Assembly (NCBI GenBank): GCA_039814715.1
Contig: JBCCAR010000005.1
Coordinates: 1 to 64,000, forward strand
DNA: 64,000 bases
Direction: 5' to 3'
Source of the DNA: CAKZYD01 sp039814715
GTDB lineage: Bacteria > Pseudomonadota > Alphaproteobacteria > Sphingomonadales > CAKZYD01
Below, in pieces: positions 10,437-20,739 of this stretch. Each line of letters begins with the position of its first letter. The stretch's first letter is position 1. Below the pieces are notes generated by a model that was given only the letters and a program-made list of their open reading frames with translations, was not told where the DNA came from and ran no database searches. A program made the translations under genes and the position numbers.

Positions 10437-10793
10437 TTAGAGGGTCGCAGCGCGCGACCGGCTACAAGCCACTGCGTCATTGGATGGTAAAACAAGGGTT
10501 GCGCCCGCCGCGTATAAATCAGCCGCATTCACGCCCGGGGGGACCAGCACAGTCGCTGCGCCAAGCGCTTGCATCACGCCGCCAGCCTCAAGCACCGCGC
10601 CGCGATGGACCTGCGCGACATGCGCCATGGCGTCGGCATTTGCAATGAGGGTGAAAGCGTTGAAATCACCCGGATTGTCAGCGCTTTTGAACGGTAGCGC
10701 CACCAAGATGACCAGCAACGTTGCCACTGCAAAACCAGTGCATTGGGTGAGAAGGCAGGCTTCCCCCCGCAAAACTGACAAAATTTGGCTCAC
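10437..10793 (-). CDS. Small membrane-anchored protein, unknown
   Basis: About 118 residues when started at GTG 10793: a short N-terminal stretch, one strong transmembrane segment ([13 protein letters not shown]), then a hydrophilic to Ala/Val-rich tail of about 75 residues with regular strand-like sequence. No domain recognised. The frame stays open to a TTG at 10862, but that would start inside a terminator hairpin and include an operator-like palindrome (10822-10840), so I prefer a later start; GTG 10727 is another option. No good ribosome-binding site marks any of them. It precedes the chemoreceptor gene on the same strand. Confidence 0.5.
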   Translation of the reverse strand: MSQILSVLRGEACLLTQCTGFAVATLLVILVALPFKSADNPGDFNAFTLIANADAMAHVAQVHRGAVLEAGGVMQALGAATVLVPPGVNAADLYAAGATLVLPSNDAVACSRSRAATL

Positions 10794-10821
10794 AGCGCGA
10801 AACAACCAAGTTTGAAGGAGT

Positions 10822-10840
10822 GGTTGAACGTTGTTTAACC
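10822..10840. promoter_or_regulatory. Operator-like inverted repeat upstream of the small membrane gene
   Basis: GGTTGAAC-GTT-GTTTAACC, an 8-3-8 inverted repeat with one mismatch, in an AT-richer patch between the terminator of the upstream gene and the small membrane protein. The regulator is unknown. Confidence 0.35.
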
Positions 10841-10855
10841 CTAAGGTGTAAAGAA

Positions 10856-10899
10856 AACGCAAAAGCCTGCGCTAACGCTACTGTCCTAAGGCGCAGGCT
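10856..10899 (-). terminator. Intrinsic terminator after the 88-residue membrane protein gene
   Basis: A perfect 9-bp GC-rich stem (AGCCTGCGC, 10864-10872, with GCGCAGGCT, 10891-10899) and an 18-base loop. On the minus strand it is followed by TTTTGCGTTTTC. The stop codon of the gene starting at 11152 lies inside the structure. On the plus strand a CTTTTT also follows, so it may act in both directions. Confidence 0.6.
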
Positions 10900-11152
10900 C
10901 TTTTTGCGAGGCGGTGCCCGCAAGACCTTCGCGCACCAGGTCGTCTGGCCCATTCTTTTGAGACGTGGGCATCGTTGTATCACGCTCAAACAAAGGCGCG
11001 ATGGCAAGGCCAAGCACGCTAGCCAATACAACCAGCGCGGCGGCAATAACAACTGCGAAGGTGAGCGCCAATATATATCGCTGCACCTTCGCCGATCGCT
11101 TTTCACGCGGGAGCGGCGCAATGGAGAACTCTTCATCGCGCCTTCGCGGCAT
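10886..11152 (-). CDS. Small single-pass membrane protein, unknown
   Basis: 88 residues: a basic N-terminus (PRRRDEEF...PREKRSAKVQ), one transmembrane helix (about residues 27-51) and a short polar C-terminus. AAGG lies upstream of the ATG. It is followed directly by an intrinsic terminator and lies 35 bases downstream of the peroxiredoxin stop, so it may be cotranscribed with that gene. No family recognised. Confidence 0.6.
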   Translation of the reverse strand: MPRRRDEEFSIAPLPREKRSAKVQRYILALTFAVVIAAALVVLASVLGLAIAPLFERDTTMPTSQKNGPDDLVREGLAGTASQKEPAP

Positions 11153-11187
11153 AGCCTTGCCTTTTCTATTGTAGCGCGGCCAGACTT

Positions 11188-11670
11188 CTAAAGCTGGCTT
11201 AGCGCATGTTCCGCGCTGGAGACGTCAAACGCGCCGCCTTCTTCGATGTTCAGAGCTGTCACCACGCCATCTTCTGCAATCAAGGAGAAACGCTGCGCGC
11301 GCGGGCCCATGCCGAAGCTTTTGAGGTCAAGCTCTAGGCCAAGGGCGGACGCAAAATCGCCGTTGCCGTCAGCCAGCATCGTGACTTTATCACCAGCGCT
11401 TTGGTCTTTGCCCCAAGCGTCCATCACGAACACATCATTCACCGACATGCAGGCGATTGTATCAACGCCTTTGGCTTTAATCTCATCGGCCTTTTCAACA
11501 AAGCCAGGCAAGTGTTTTGCTGAGCACGTTGGTGTATAGGCGCCAGGCACGCTGAAGAAGACGACTTTTTTGCCGCCGAACAACTCGGAGGTTGTCATAG
11601 GCGCTGGGCCGTCTGCCGTCATGTGCATGAGCGTGGCTTCAGGAATTTTATCTCCGACTTGGATCGTCAT
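11188..11670 (-). CDS. Peroxiredoxin, Prx5/redoxin family
   Basis: 160 residues. Thiol peroxidase of the Prx5 (hybrid-Prx, non-glutaredoxin) type: the peroxidatic cysteine is in VPGAYTPTCSAKHLPGF, and ACMSVNDVFVMDAWGK and GPRAQRFSLI are family hallmarks. It should reduce H2O2 and alkyl hydroperoxides at the expense of glutathione/glutaredoxin or thioredoxin. Start at ATG 11670 with AAGGAG eight bases upstream; a 28-codon upstream extension is rejected. Confidence 0.93.
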   Translation of the reverse strand: MTIQVGDKIPEATLMHMTADGPAPMTTSELFGGKKVVFFSVPGAYTPTCSAKHLPGFVEKADEIKAKGVDTIACMSVNDVFVMDAWGKDQSAGDKVTMLADGNGDFASALGLELDLKSFGMGPRAQRFSLIAEDGVVTALNIEEGGAFDVSSAEHALSQL

Positions 11671-11814
11671 GGGGCTGATCTCCTTCGATGGGGCCCTCAG
11701 GCCGTTTTTCAGTGGCCCCTTTTCGCACAACTGCCCCCTTGCGGTCCATGACAATAAAGCCCATGCTCAAGCCCTAAGCATGCAAAAAATCCAGGGTAAT
11801 TGAAAACCGGCCTT

Positions 11815-12378
11815 ATGACGAAAAGCCCCTATTTGACCGGACAGTTTTTGATGGCCATGCCATCCATCGGCGATGATCGGTTCGATCGCACCTTAATCTA
11901 TATGTGTGCGCACACCGCCGAACGGGCCATGGGCATTGTGATCAACAAATTGCATACAGATTTGGACTTCCCAGAGCTACTTAATCAGCTCGATATAGAG
12001 GTGGATGATGTGGCGCGTGACATCACCGTGCATGCAGGCGGGCCAGTAGAGCCGGGCCGCGGGTTTGTTCTGCATTCAGCTGATTATGTGCAGGATTCGT
12101 CTCTGATTGTGAGTGAGACGGTAGCCCTAACAGCAACCGTCGATATCCTCAAAGAACTCGCAACCGGCCAAGGCCCGCGCAACGCAATGCTCGCCCTAGG
12201 CTATGCCGGCTGGTCCGCAGGCCAATTAGAGGGCGAACTTTCCAACAACGCCTGGCTCACCGCCGCCGGTGATGATGAAATCCTATTCAACACAGACGCA
12301 GAACAAAAATACCCCCGCACTATGGCCATGCTCGGGATCGATTTAAGCATGCTGTCAACCCAGGCTGGGCACGCTTAA
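11815..12378 (+). CDS. YqgE/AlgH family protein (DUF179)
   Basis: 187 residues with the family N-terminus YLTGQFLMAMPSIGDDRFDRTLIYMCAH and GIVINK, and a central HAGGPVEPGRGFVLHS block. The function of this widespread family is not firmly established; AlgH was named as an alginate regulator in Pseudomonas. ATG 11815 was preferred to the upstream TTG at 11800; the ribosome-binding site is weak. Its end overlaps the end of the convergent M16 peptidase gene by four bases. Confidence 0.92.
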   Translation: MTKSPYLTGQFLMAMPSIGDDRFDRTLIYMCAHTAERAMGIVINKLHTDLDFPELLNQLDIEVDDVARDITVHAGGPVEPGRGFVLHSADYVQDSSLIVSETVALTATVDILKELATGQGPRNAMLALGYAGWSAGQLEGELSNNAWLTAAGDDEILFNTDAEQKYPRTMAMLGIDLSMLSTQAGHA

Positions 12379-13592
12379 CGCGCTGGCCCAACCCGCGCGA
12401 AACATTCATCGCCGCCAAAGCACTGCTGGGCAGCGGCGCGGACATCGGCGGGGGTGATGGCTTCCACTTTGGCAATTAACTCTGCAGGGGGGATAGTGCG
12501 GCCAAAGGCTAGCATTTGGCGGCCCATTTGTTCTGATATGCCGGCGGAAGATTCCAGCGACATGGCAAGGCCCGCTTTGAGCTGCGCTTTGGCCCGCGCG
12601 AGTTCTTTGAGGTCATCGGCCGCGGTCATCGCTTGACACGTCTCGCGAATGAGGCCGAGCGCTTGATCGGCGTCAGCGGGGCTGGTGCCCGCGTAAATGC
12701 TTAGCAGCCCGGTGCCGGCATGGGCTGACACATCGCAGAAGACGGAATAGGCAAGGCCGCGCTCCTCTCGCACTTCTTGAAATAATCGGGAAGACATGCC
12801 CCCGCCCAGCATGGTCGAGAGGACTTGGACCGCGTAAATGCTCTCCTCTTCAAGCCCAGGCGCTTCATAGCCCAGCGTGAGGTGAACTTGCTCGCTGGGG
12901 CGCTCTAAAATGCGCTGACCGGCATGCCAGTGCGCGGGAGCAGGCATGATCTTCTGCCCTTCTGGGACAGCATTAAAATGCGTGCGCGCGAGGTCCAACA
13001 GAGCCTCATGCGTGATATTCCCTGCAGCAGACAAAACGATATTGCCTGCACAGTAATGCGTCTGGCGAAACGCTTTCAGCGCGGCGCTATCGATCTGGGA
13101 GATGGTATCAGCCGTGCCTAAAATAGGCGCGCCAAAGGCCTGGCCGGGATAGGCAACCTCTTGCAGCACATCAAACACCAGGTCATCGGGCGTGTCGAAG
13201 ACCTGGCCAATCTCCTGCAAGATGACGTCGCGCTCTTTGACGACTTCTGCGTCATCCAGGCGCGCGCCAAACAGCAAGTCGGCCAGAATATCAATGCCCA
13301 GCGCTGCATCGTCTTTCAGCAGCCGCAGATAATAAGCGGTCACATCGCGGGCCGTATAAGCGTTAATGGCGCCGCCCACATCTTCTACCGCCTCGGCCAG
13401 CTGGCGGGCGCTGCGCCGATGCGAGCCTTTAAACACCATGTGTTCCAGGAAATGCGAAATGCCGCCTGGCACATCTTCTTCAAAGCGAGCGCCCACACCC
13501 ACATAGACGCCGAGCGACACGGTTTCAACGCGCGGCAGCGTCACGCTGGTGACCGTCAAACCGCTTGGCAGGACCGTGATGTCAGGGGTCAC
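12375..13592 (-). CDS. M16 family zinc metallopeptidase (processing-peptidase-like)
   Basis: 405 residues. The inverted zinc motif HFLEH is at about residues 46-50 (GGISHFLEHMVFKGS), followed by the ENAY-like VGGAINAYTARDVTAYY; the second half carries the paired M16 domain. It resembles the bacterial relatives of mitochondrial processing peptidase beta. No signal peptide is seen, so a cytoplasmic location is likely. It begins with GTG overlapping the thrC stop (GTGA), implying translational coupling; thrC-M16 adjacency is common in alphaproteobacteria. Confidence 0.93.
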   Translation of the reverse strand: MTPDITVLPSGLTVTSVTLPRVETVSLGVYVGVGARFEEDVPGGISHFLEHMVFKGSHRRSARQLAEAVEDVGGAINAYTARDVTAYYLRLLKDDAALGIDILADLLFGARLDDAEVVKERDVILQEIGQVFDTPDDLVFDVLQEVAYPGQAFGAPILGTADTISQIDSAALKAFRQTHYCAGNIVLSAAGNITHEALLDLARTHFNAVPEGQKIMPAPAHWHAGQRILERPSEQVHLTLGYEAPGLEEESIYAVQVLSTMLGGGMSSRLFQEVREERGLAYSVFCDVSAHAGTGLLSIYAGTSPADADQALGLIRETCQAMTAADDLKELARAKAQLKAGLAMSLESSAGISEQMGRQMLAFGRTIPPAELIAKVEAITPADVRAAAQQCFGGDECFARVGPAR

Positions 13593-14983
13593 ACGCCCCT
13601 CTTTTCAAACACATAGGCCCGCAGCGCATCAAAATCATTGGGCAGTTCTTCAAAGCGCTCTTCGCGATCAAACAAGCCAGCGAGATGACTGGGCAAGGAT
13701 GGCCGGGTGCCGCACGCGCGCTCAACCGCGGAGCGGAACTTGCCAGGATGGGCCGTTGCTAGCACCACCATGGGGCCATCGCACGTCGCTTCCATTTGAT
13801 CCGCCGCGACCAAGCCAACGGCGGTGTGCGGGTCAACCAGTTCGCCGGTCTGCTCCAGCGTGGCCCGGATTTTCTCCGCCGTCGCGTCTTCATCGGCCCG
13901 GGCGGAGGTAAAGAGCGGCGTGATTTGGGACAGCACATCAGCGGGAATGGACAGCGATTTGGTATCGTTAAACTGTGCCATCATCTGCGCGACTGCACGC
14001 CCATCCTGGCCCGCGCAGTCATAGAGCAAGCGCTCAAAATTGCTGGCCACTTGAATGTCCATACTGGGCGAAATGGTGGGCGTCACGCCATTGGCGCTAT
14101 AATCGCCAGCCTGGATCGCCCGGTGGAGAATGTCATTGCGGTTTGTTGCGACAATGAGCCGGTCTATGGGCAGGCCCATTTTATGCGCGCAATAGCCCGC
14201 AAAGATATCGCCGAAATTGCCAGTGGGCACAGAAAAGGATACCGCCCTCCCAGGCGCGCCGAGCTGGGCGGCCGCGTAGAAATAATACACAATCTGCGCC
14301 ATCACCCGGGTCCAGTTAATGGAGTTCACGGCCGACAAGTTAAGCTTCTCGCGCATCTGGTCATCGCCAAAGCCACGCTTGACCAGCGCCTGGGCGTCAT
14401 CAAACGTGCCATCAATGGCCAGATTGAACACGTTTGGCGCTTGCACGGTCGTCATCTGCCGGCGCTGTACAGGGCTCACACGCTCATGCGGGTGCAGCAT
14501 GAAGATGTCGATATGATCGCGCCCAGCAAGCGCATCGATGGCGGCAGAGCCGGTGTCCCCAGACGTCGCGCCTATAATCGTCAAATGCGTGCCAGATCGG
14601 TCGAGCAAATACTCAAACACATGCCCTAAGAACTGCAGCGCAAAATCCTTAAACGCCAGCGTTGGTCCATGGAACAATTCTAGCAGCCAGCGCTTTTGCG
14701 ATAGCTGCTTTAGCGGCGCCATAGCGGTGTGATTAAACCGGCTATAGGCCGCGTCAATCAACGCCTTAAGATCACTTGCAGGGACATCATCGCCAATGAA
14801 GGGCTGCATCACCGCAAAGGCCACATCTTCATAGCGCTGGCCAGCAAAGCCCGCGATATCCTCAGGCGCCAGCTGCGGCCACTCCTGCGGCAAATAAAGG
14901 CCGCCATCGGGGGCGAGGCCCGCCATGGTCGCTTCAGCAAAAGACAGCGCAGGCGACGCGCCGCGGGTCGAGACGTATTTCAC
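13589..14983 (-). CDS. thrC: Threonine synthase
   Basis: 464 residues, class II threonine synthase. It converts O-phosphohomoserine to threonine with PLP. The N-terminus MKYVSTRG and LAPDGGLYLP are typical; the PLP lysine lies in GPTLAFKDFALQFLG, and ATSGDTGSAAI binds the phosphate. It lies 69 bases downstream of surf1 in the same direction and is coupled to the M16 gene. Confidence 0.96.
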   Translation of the reverse strand: MKYVSTRGASPALSFAEATMAGLAPDGGLYLPQEWPQLAPEDIAGFAGQRYEDVAFAVMQPFIGDDVPASDLKALIDAAYSRFNHTAMAPLKQLSQKRWLLELFHGPTLAFKDFALQFLGHVFEYLLDRSGTHLTIIGATSGDTGSAAIDALAGRDHIDIFMLHPHERVSPVQRRQMTTVQAPNVFNLAIDGTFDDAQALVKRGFGDDQMREKLNLSAVNSINWTRVMAQIVYYFYAAAQLGAPGRAVSFSVPTGNFGDIFAGYCAHKMGLPIDRLIVATNRNDILHRAIQAGDYSANGVTPTISPSMDIQVASNFERLLYDCAGQDGRAVAQMMAQFNDTKSLSIPADVLSQITPLFTSARADEDATAEKIRATLEQTGELVDPHTAVGLVAADQMEATCDGPMVVLATAHPGKFRSAVERACGTRPSLPSHLAGLFDREERFEELPNDFDALRAYVFEKRGV

Positions 14984-15052
14984 AGGTCAATACTCAAAGT
15001 GCAGCCAATTCAAGGCGCGGACACTAGGGGCCAGCACGCGCAAAGGCAAGCG

Positions 15053-15748
15053 CTAGCGCCGCCGCAAGAAGGCCGCGGTAATCACCATGAGCGCCGCCGC
15101 CATGGCCAGCCATTGGAACGCATAGCTGCGGTGGTTGTGTTCTAGCTTTATGGGCACGTCCGTTTGGACCAGGCCCTTGAGGGCTGGTTTGGCAAGCAAA
15201 TAGTGCGTTTGAATGAACACCAAGCCGGTCCCTTCGGCCAAAATCTCCGGCTGGATACGGTAGTAGCGGTTGGCGGCTGGGTCGGGCTTTGCGGGGTCGA
15301 TGAGCTTGGCATCGCGCTGGCGCGGAATAACAGTGGCGCTCACGGTAACCGGTCCTTGCGGCAAGGACGGGGTTTCATAGCGGCGTTTCTGGCTATCGGG
15401 AAACCAGCCGAGATCAACCCACAGCGCGAGCGCACCCTCGCGCAGCAATGGCACGAGCAGGTGGTAGCCAGACCCGCCCTTGGGCCCAGCGCGGTAGACA
15501 TGGCGGGCATATTCGGGCGCGTACACACCCAAGGCTGTAACCGGCCGGTACGCCCAATCTGCCCAAGCAATGTTTGAGAGCGGCAACGGCGCTGGCGGCG
15601 CGGCCATCATGGATTGCACAGCCGCGATTTTTGAGTCGCCGGGCCCGATTTTAGAATATTGCCAGTAGCTCAAACTAAGCAGAATGAGCGTTGCGGCGGC
15701 CGCGACTAGTAAGACAAGCCAGCGGCGGATGGGGCGGTTGGCGCTCAT
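15053..15748 (-). CDS. SURF1 family cytochrome oxidase assembly protein
   Basis: 231 residues with two transmembrane helices, one at each end (N-terminal LVLLVAAAATLILLSL; C-terminal LAMAAALMVITAAFL), around a periplasmic domain with PVTALGVY, YHLLVPLL and LGWFPDSQ motifs typical of SURF1. It assists haem a insertion into cytochrome aa3. Its ATG overlaps the TGA of the DUF983 gene by one base (TGATG). Confidence 0.93.
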   Translation of the reverse strand: MSANRPIRRWLVLLVAAAATLILLSLSYWQYSKIGPGDSKIAAVQSMMAAPPAPLPLSNIAWADWAYRPVTALGVYAPEYARHVYRAGPKGGSGYHLLVPLLREGALALWVDLGWFPDSQKRRYETPSLPQGPVTVSATVIPRQRDAKLIDPAKPDPAANRYYRIQPEILAEGTGLVFIQTHYLLAKPALKGLVQTDVPIKLEHNHRSYAFQWLAMAAALMVITAAFLRRR

Positions 15749-16146
15749 CAGGCGTCCCTGTCCAACCGGCCTTCATGCGCGTCAGTTTTATATTGGCTGG
15801 CCAGCAAAAGCCCCTTGGCGCAGCGCAGCATGAACAGCACGAGAACGGTGGTAAGGAGCGTGATCAAGCTTAAATAAAGCGGCCAGCTGAGCGCTAGAGC
15901 GCTGGATAGCCATAACGCGATCGGTGTCATCACTGCGCCGGCAATTAAAATCACGAAAAAGGCTGGGCCATCGGCCTGCTGGTAGGGCTCTAAATCCATA
16001 TCGCAGGCAGGGCAGCGGCCTTTTAGGCTGAGTATTTTCTCAAAAATATGGCCCTCATCGCAGCGCGGGCATCGCCCAAATATGCAAACAGCCAGAAAAT
16101 CGACTTTCCGGCTGTTTGTCTCTGTCTCGGGCGGTGAAACCTTCAC
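15748..16146 (-). CDS. DUF983 zinc-ribbon membrane protein
   Basis: 132 residues: an N-terminal zinc ribbon with two CxxC pairs (GRCPRCDEGHIF and GRCPACDMDL) followed by two transmembrane helices. DUF983 proteins sit in aa3 oxidase clusters across alphaproteobacteria; the biochemical role is not established. Starts with GTG, three bases after the ctaE stop, and ends in a one-base overlap with surf1. Confidence 0.9.
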   Translation of the reverse strand: MKVSPPETETNSRKVDFLAVCIFGRCPRCDEGHIFEKILSLKGRCPACDMDLEPYQQADGPAFFVILIAGAVMTPIALWLSSALALSWPLYLSLITLLTTVLVLFMLRCAKGLLLASQYKTDAHEGRLDRDA

Positions 16147-16149
16147 CCG

Positions 16150-16956
16150 TTAGCCGCGCCCTAGCACATAGATGAAGATGAACAAGAACAGCCAGACCAC
16201 ATCCACGAAGTGCCAATACCAAGCAGCCGCTTCAAAACCGAAGTGCTGCTTAATGGTAAAGTCGCCCTTATAGGCGCGCAGCAGACATACAGCGAGGAAC
16301 ACAGTGCCTACAAAAACGTGGAAGCCATGAAACCCTGTCGCCATGAAGAAGGTCGAGCCATAAATATTGCCGCCGTTTTCCGCCGAGAACGCGAAGGCAG
16401 CATGAGAATACTCATAGGCCTGAATGACGGAGAATAGCGCGCCAAGCGCCACAGTGATCCAAAGATACCATTTCAGGTTATCGCGGTCGCCATGAATGAG
16501 CGCGTGGTGGGCGGATGTCACCGTGGTACCAGACAGCAGCAGAATTGTCGTGTTAATCAACGGAAGATGCCAGGGATCAAAGGTCTCAATACCTTGGGGA
16601 GGCCATGTGCCGCCAATTTGTTCGGTGGGGAAGAGCGCTGCGTTAAAATACGCCCAGAACCAGGCCACAAAGAACATGACTTCAGAGGCTATGAAGAGCA
16701 GCATGCCATAGCGGTGATGCAGCTGAACAACGGGTGTGTGATCGCCGCCATTGGCTTCATCACGCACATCTGACCACCAGGCAAACATGGTGAAAAGAAC
16801 ACCGCCTAAGCCAGCGTAAAATGCCCACATGCCCAGTGACGACTCGCGCATCCAAAAGACGGCACCAACAAGCATGATAAACGCTGCCGTGGCGCCGACA
16901 AAGGGCCAGCGGCTTGGCGGGAGAATATGATAATCGTGGGTCTTGGTCCCAGCCAT
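16150..16956 (-). CDS. ctaE: Cytochrome c oxidase subunit III
   Basis: 268 residues, seven transmembrane helices. Subunit-III hallmarks include [13 protein letters not shown], the [14 protein letters not shown] helix, and [12 protein letters not shown] with [19 protein letters not shown] near the C-terminus. It is part of the aa3-type terminal oxidase in the inner membrane, downstream of ctaG. Confidence 0.97.
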   Translation of the reverse strand: MAGTKTHDYHILPPSRWPFVGATAAFIMLVGAVFWMRESSLGMWAFYAGLGGVLFTMFAWWSDVRDEANGGDHTPVVQLHHRYGMLLFIASEVMFFVAWFWAYFNAALFPTEQIGGTWPPQGIETFDPWHLPLINTTILLLSGTTVTSAHHALIHGDRDNLKWYLWITVALGALFSVIQAYEYSHAAFAFSAENGGNIYGSTFFMATGFHGFHVFVGTVFLAVCLLRAYKGDFTIKQHFGFEAAAWYWHFVDVVWLFLFIFIYVLGRG

Positions 16957-17010
16957 AGTGTTTAAATCCCCTCTAAAATCCTAGTCGTTTGCGCAGCTTT
17001 TAAGGGACGC

Positions 17011-17583
17011 TCAGCGCCCCTGCAATGCTGCAGTTTCGTCTTCCATCACAAAGAACGTATAGTTCAAAGTGATTTCAGACACGTTATCCATGCCTGCATC
17101 ACCGTCCATGCGCGAATCCACATAGAACAGAACAGGCATTTTGACCCGTTCACCAGGCTGCAGTACTTGTTCTTGAAAGCAAAAACATTCGATTTTTGAA
17201 AAATAGGGCCCGGCTTTAAACGGCGTTACATTAAAGGTCGCCGTTCCCACCACTGGTTTGGACGTGGGGTTATAGGCTTCATAATGAATGAGGTTGTCTT
17301 CGCCCAGTTTCACCTCGACGATCTTATCCACCGGCTTAAAAGCCCAGGGCATATCGCGGTGTGTTGAGGCTGAAAAGCGGACTTTTACGGTGCGGTCAAG
17401 CACCTGGTGGCCGGGGTCATCTGCGCTAGCCACCTGCGTGGTGCCGCCAAAGCCTGTAATCTTGCAGAAGGTGTCGTACAGCGGTACAGCGGCATAGCTC
17501 ATCGCCACCATGGCAAGCACAACGCCGAGCGCAATAAGCGCTGTGCGTTTGTTTTTCGCGCCAAGTGTGCCTGCTGCGGCCAC
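17011..17583 (-). CDS. ctaG: Cytochrome c oxidase assembly protein CtaG (Cox11)
   Basis: 190 residues. Copper chaperone that delivers CuB to subunit I. One N-terminal transmembrane helix ending at AVPLYDTFCKITGFGGTTQ, then a periplasmic Ig-like domain with the copper-binding IECFCFQEQ. The start was set to GTG 17583, which overlaps the stop of the preceding 42-codon gene (TAGTG) and has GGGGG upstream; the longer frame would run across that gene. Confidence 0.95.
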   Translation of the reverse strand: MAAAGTLGAKNKRTALIALGVVLAMVAMSYAAVPLYDTFCKITGFGGTTQVASADDPGHQVLDRTVKVRFSASTHRDMPWAFKPVDKIVEVKLGEDNLIHYEAYNPTSKPVVGTATFNVTPFKAGPYFSKIECFCFQEQVLQPGERVKMPVLFYVDSRMDGDAGMDNVSEITLNYTFFVMEDETAALQGR

Positions 17584-17711
17584 TAGATAACCCCCAACTT
17601 GACAATGGTGATCAGGAAGAACAACACGCATACACCTGCCAGCCCAAAACCAATGGCTTTGTTTCGGCTCTTTCGGCTCTCAAAATAGGCTGCTTTTTCT
17701 TCTGGGGTCAT
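17583..17711 (-). CDS. Small CoxF-like membrane protein
   Basis: 42 codons, too short for routine ORF calling. It starts MTPEEKAAYFESRKSRN, has a basic patch, one transmembrane helix (about residues 18-38) and ends LGVI. The position between ctaB and ctaG, and the acidic/basic N-terminus plus a single helix, match the small CoxF-type proteins of alphaproteobacterial aa3 clusters. It is coupled on both sides: its ATG overlaps the upstream stop (ATGA) and its TAG overlaps the GTG of ctaG. Confidence 0.8.
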   Translation of the reverse strand: MTPEEKAAYFESRKSRNKAIGFGLAGVCVLFFLITIVKLGVI

Positions 17712-18028
17712 GATGGCGGTGCCTCATCATCAAATGGGCGGGGGCCTTTGGGAAAAGCCCTGCGATGCAAGGAGCTGGCTATATAGAACGCTGCTACCGC
17801 GATTGCCAAAACAACCAGAGACAGCTTGCCAGGCCCAAGCGCTGGCTGGAATAAAACCAGCCCGATTAAAGCGACAATAGCAGCCGCAACAACTGCAAAC
17901 TGCAGGCGTATGAGCTGCGTTTTAGCGCCCGCCTCGTCCATCCGCTGCATATCGCCCAAAGCAAGGTACACTGAGAAGGAGACCATGCCCGCGGCAACGC
18001 AATAGGACGCAATGTCGGTCAAGGGCAT
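17708..18028 (-). CDS. Small polytopic membrane protein in the ctaB-ctaG interval
   Basis: 106 residues with about three hydrophobic segments and a charged C-terminal tail (HRRAFPKGPRPFDDEAPPS). No family recognised. The ATG lies directly at the ctaB stop, and its stop overlaps the start of the 42-codon CoxF-like gene, so it is a full member of the oxidase operon. A role in oxidase assembly or haem delivery is inference from position. Confidence 0.75.
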   Translation of the reverse strand: MPLTDIASYCVAAGMVSFSVYLALGDMQRMDEAGAKTQLIRLQFAVVAAAIVALIGLVLFQPALGPGKLSLVVLAIAVAAFYIASSLHRRAFPKGPRPFDDEAPPS

Positions 18029-18970
18029 TTAAACCACGCCCACTTTGTCAACAATGAGCGCAGTAAACAGCGCGAAGAGATAAAAGATAGAATAGCCAAA
18101 GCCGCGCCAGGCCGCAGCGCCAGTCTTGCGGGTGAAGATTTCAAGGCTGGAAATACAGTAGAGCCCGGCCAGCACGCTGGCAGAGATGCCATAAATCGCG
18201 CCGGTTAAGCCAAGAAACCACGGCAATACGGAAACAGCAGCTAGAGCGAAAGTATATAGCAGGATTTGCGTGCGCGTTGCCGCTTTGCCCGCCACATTGG
18301 GCAGCATGGGGACGCCGGCCGCGCCGTAATCCGTCTTTGTGACCAACGCCAGCGCCCAGAAATGCGGCGGTGTCCATAAAAAGATGATGGCAAACAGCAG
18401 GATGGGCAGCAGGGTCACATCGCCTGTGACGGACGCCCAGCCAATGATCGGCGGAAAGGCGCCAGCCGCGCCGCCGATGACGATGTTCTGCGGCGTGCGG
18501 CGCTTGAGCCACATGGTGTAGACCACGGCATAAAACCAGATGGAAAACGCCAGAATGCCAGCGCTCAGCCAATTCACAGCCATGCCCATAACGAAGACCG
18601 AAGCAGCGGCCATGAAAATCGCAAAGGTTAGCCCGGCATCAGGCGCCACTTTACCAGCCGGAATTGGCCGTGTGGACGTGCGCGTCATAACGCCGTCAAT
18701 GTCTCGGTCAAACCACATATTGATAGCGCCAGCTGCGCCCGCGCCGCAGGTAAGCGCGAGAATAGCGGTAAAGGCGATGACGGGATGGATAGCGCCGGTC
18801 ACCGCACCAGGCGCCGCGACCATGCCGGCAATGCCGGTGAACACCACGAGCATCATCACCCGCGGCTTGAGCAAGTCGACATAATCGCGCCAGGTCGACA
18901 GATCAACGCGCTGCGCCGGCACAGCTGGGCTAGCGCCTTGTCCTGTCAGCCGGATTGCGAGATCATCCAT
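18029..18970 (-). CDS. ctaB: Protohaem IX farnesyltransferase (haem O synthase)
   Basis: 313 residues, UbiA-superfamily prenyltransferase with about nine helices. The prenyl-diphosphate-binding motif NMWFDRDIDGVMTRTSTRP is intact, and the C-terminal half carries YTMWLKRRTPQNIVIGGAAGAFPP, characteristic of haem O synthases. It farnesylates protohaem for the haem a of the aa3 oxidase. It is separated from ctaD by 89 bases that contain a long hairpin. Confidence 0.96.
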   Translation of the reverse strand: MDDLAIRLTGQGASPAVPAQRVDLSTWRDYVDLLKPRVMMLVVFTGIAGMVAAPGAVTGAIHPVIAFTAILALTCGAGAAGAINMWFDRDIDGVMTRTSTRPIPAGKVAPDAGLTFAIFMAAASVFVMGMAVNWLSAGILAFSIWFYAVVYTMWLKRRTPQNIVIGGAAGAFPPIIGWASVTGDVTLLPILLFAIIFLWTPPHFWALALVTKTDYGAAGVPMLPNVAGKAATRTQILLYTFALAAVSVLPWFLGLTGAIYGISASVLAGLYCISSLEIFTRKTGAAAWRGFGYSIFYLFALFTALIVDKVGVV

Positions 18971-18999
18971 TGGCGTTCTTATGCCTCTTTTATATGCAA

Positions 19000-19034
19000 G
19001 CGGCAGAGACAGGATTTAAGGCTGCCTCTGCCGC
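19000..19034 (-). terminator. Long intercistronic hairpin between ctaD and ctaB
   Basis: A 13-bp stem with one mismatch (GCGGCAGAGACAG / CTGCCTCTGCCGC) around a 9-base loop. No strong T-run follows on the minus strand, so it is more likely an mRNA-stabilising or partial-termination element that sets the subunit-to-assembly-factor ratio than a full terminator. Classified as terminator for want of a better class. Confidence 0.5.
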
Positions 19035-19059
19035 GTATTGCGCGATGTGCCCTAGCGGC

Positions 19060-20706
<1,647 letters not shown>

Positions 20707-20739
20707 TTACGTATCGTCTATTTAACGTCCGGCGCGCCC

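Noticed and set aside
13796..14629. 277-codon plus-strand open frame
   Set aside because: Lies antisense to thrC, whose protein is clearly conserved; the translation is Arg/His-rich with no recognisable domain, as expected for an antisense frame in GC-rich DNA.
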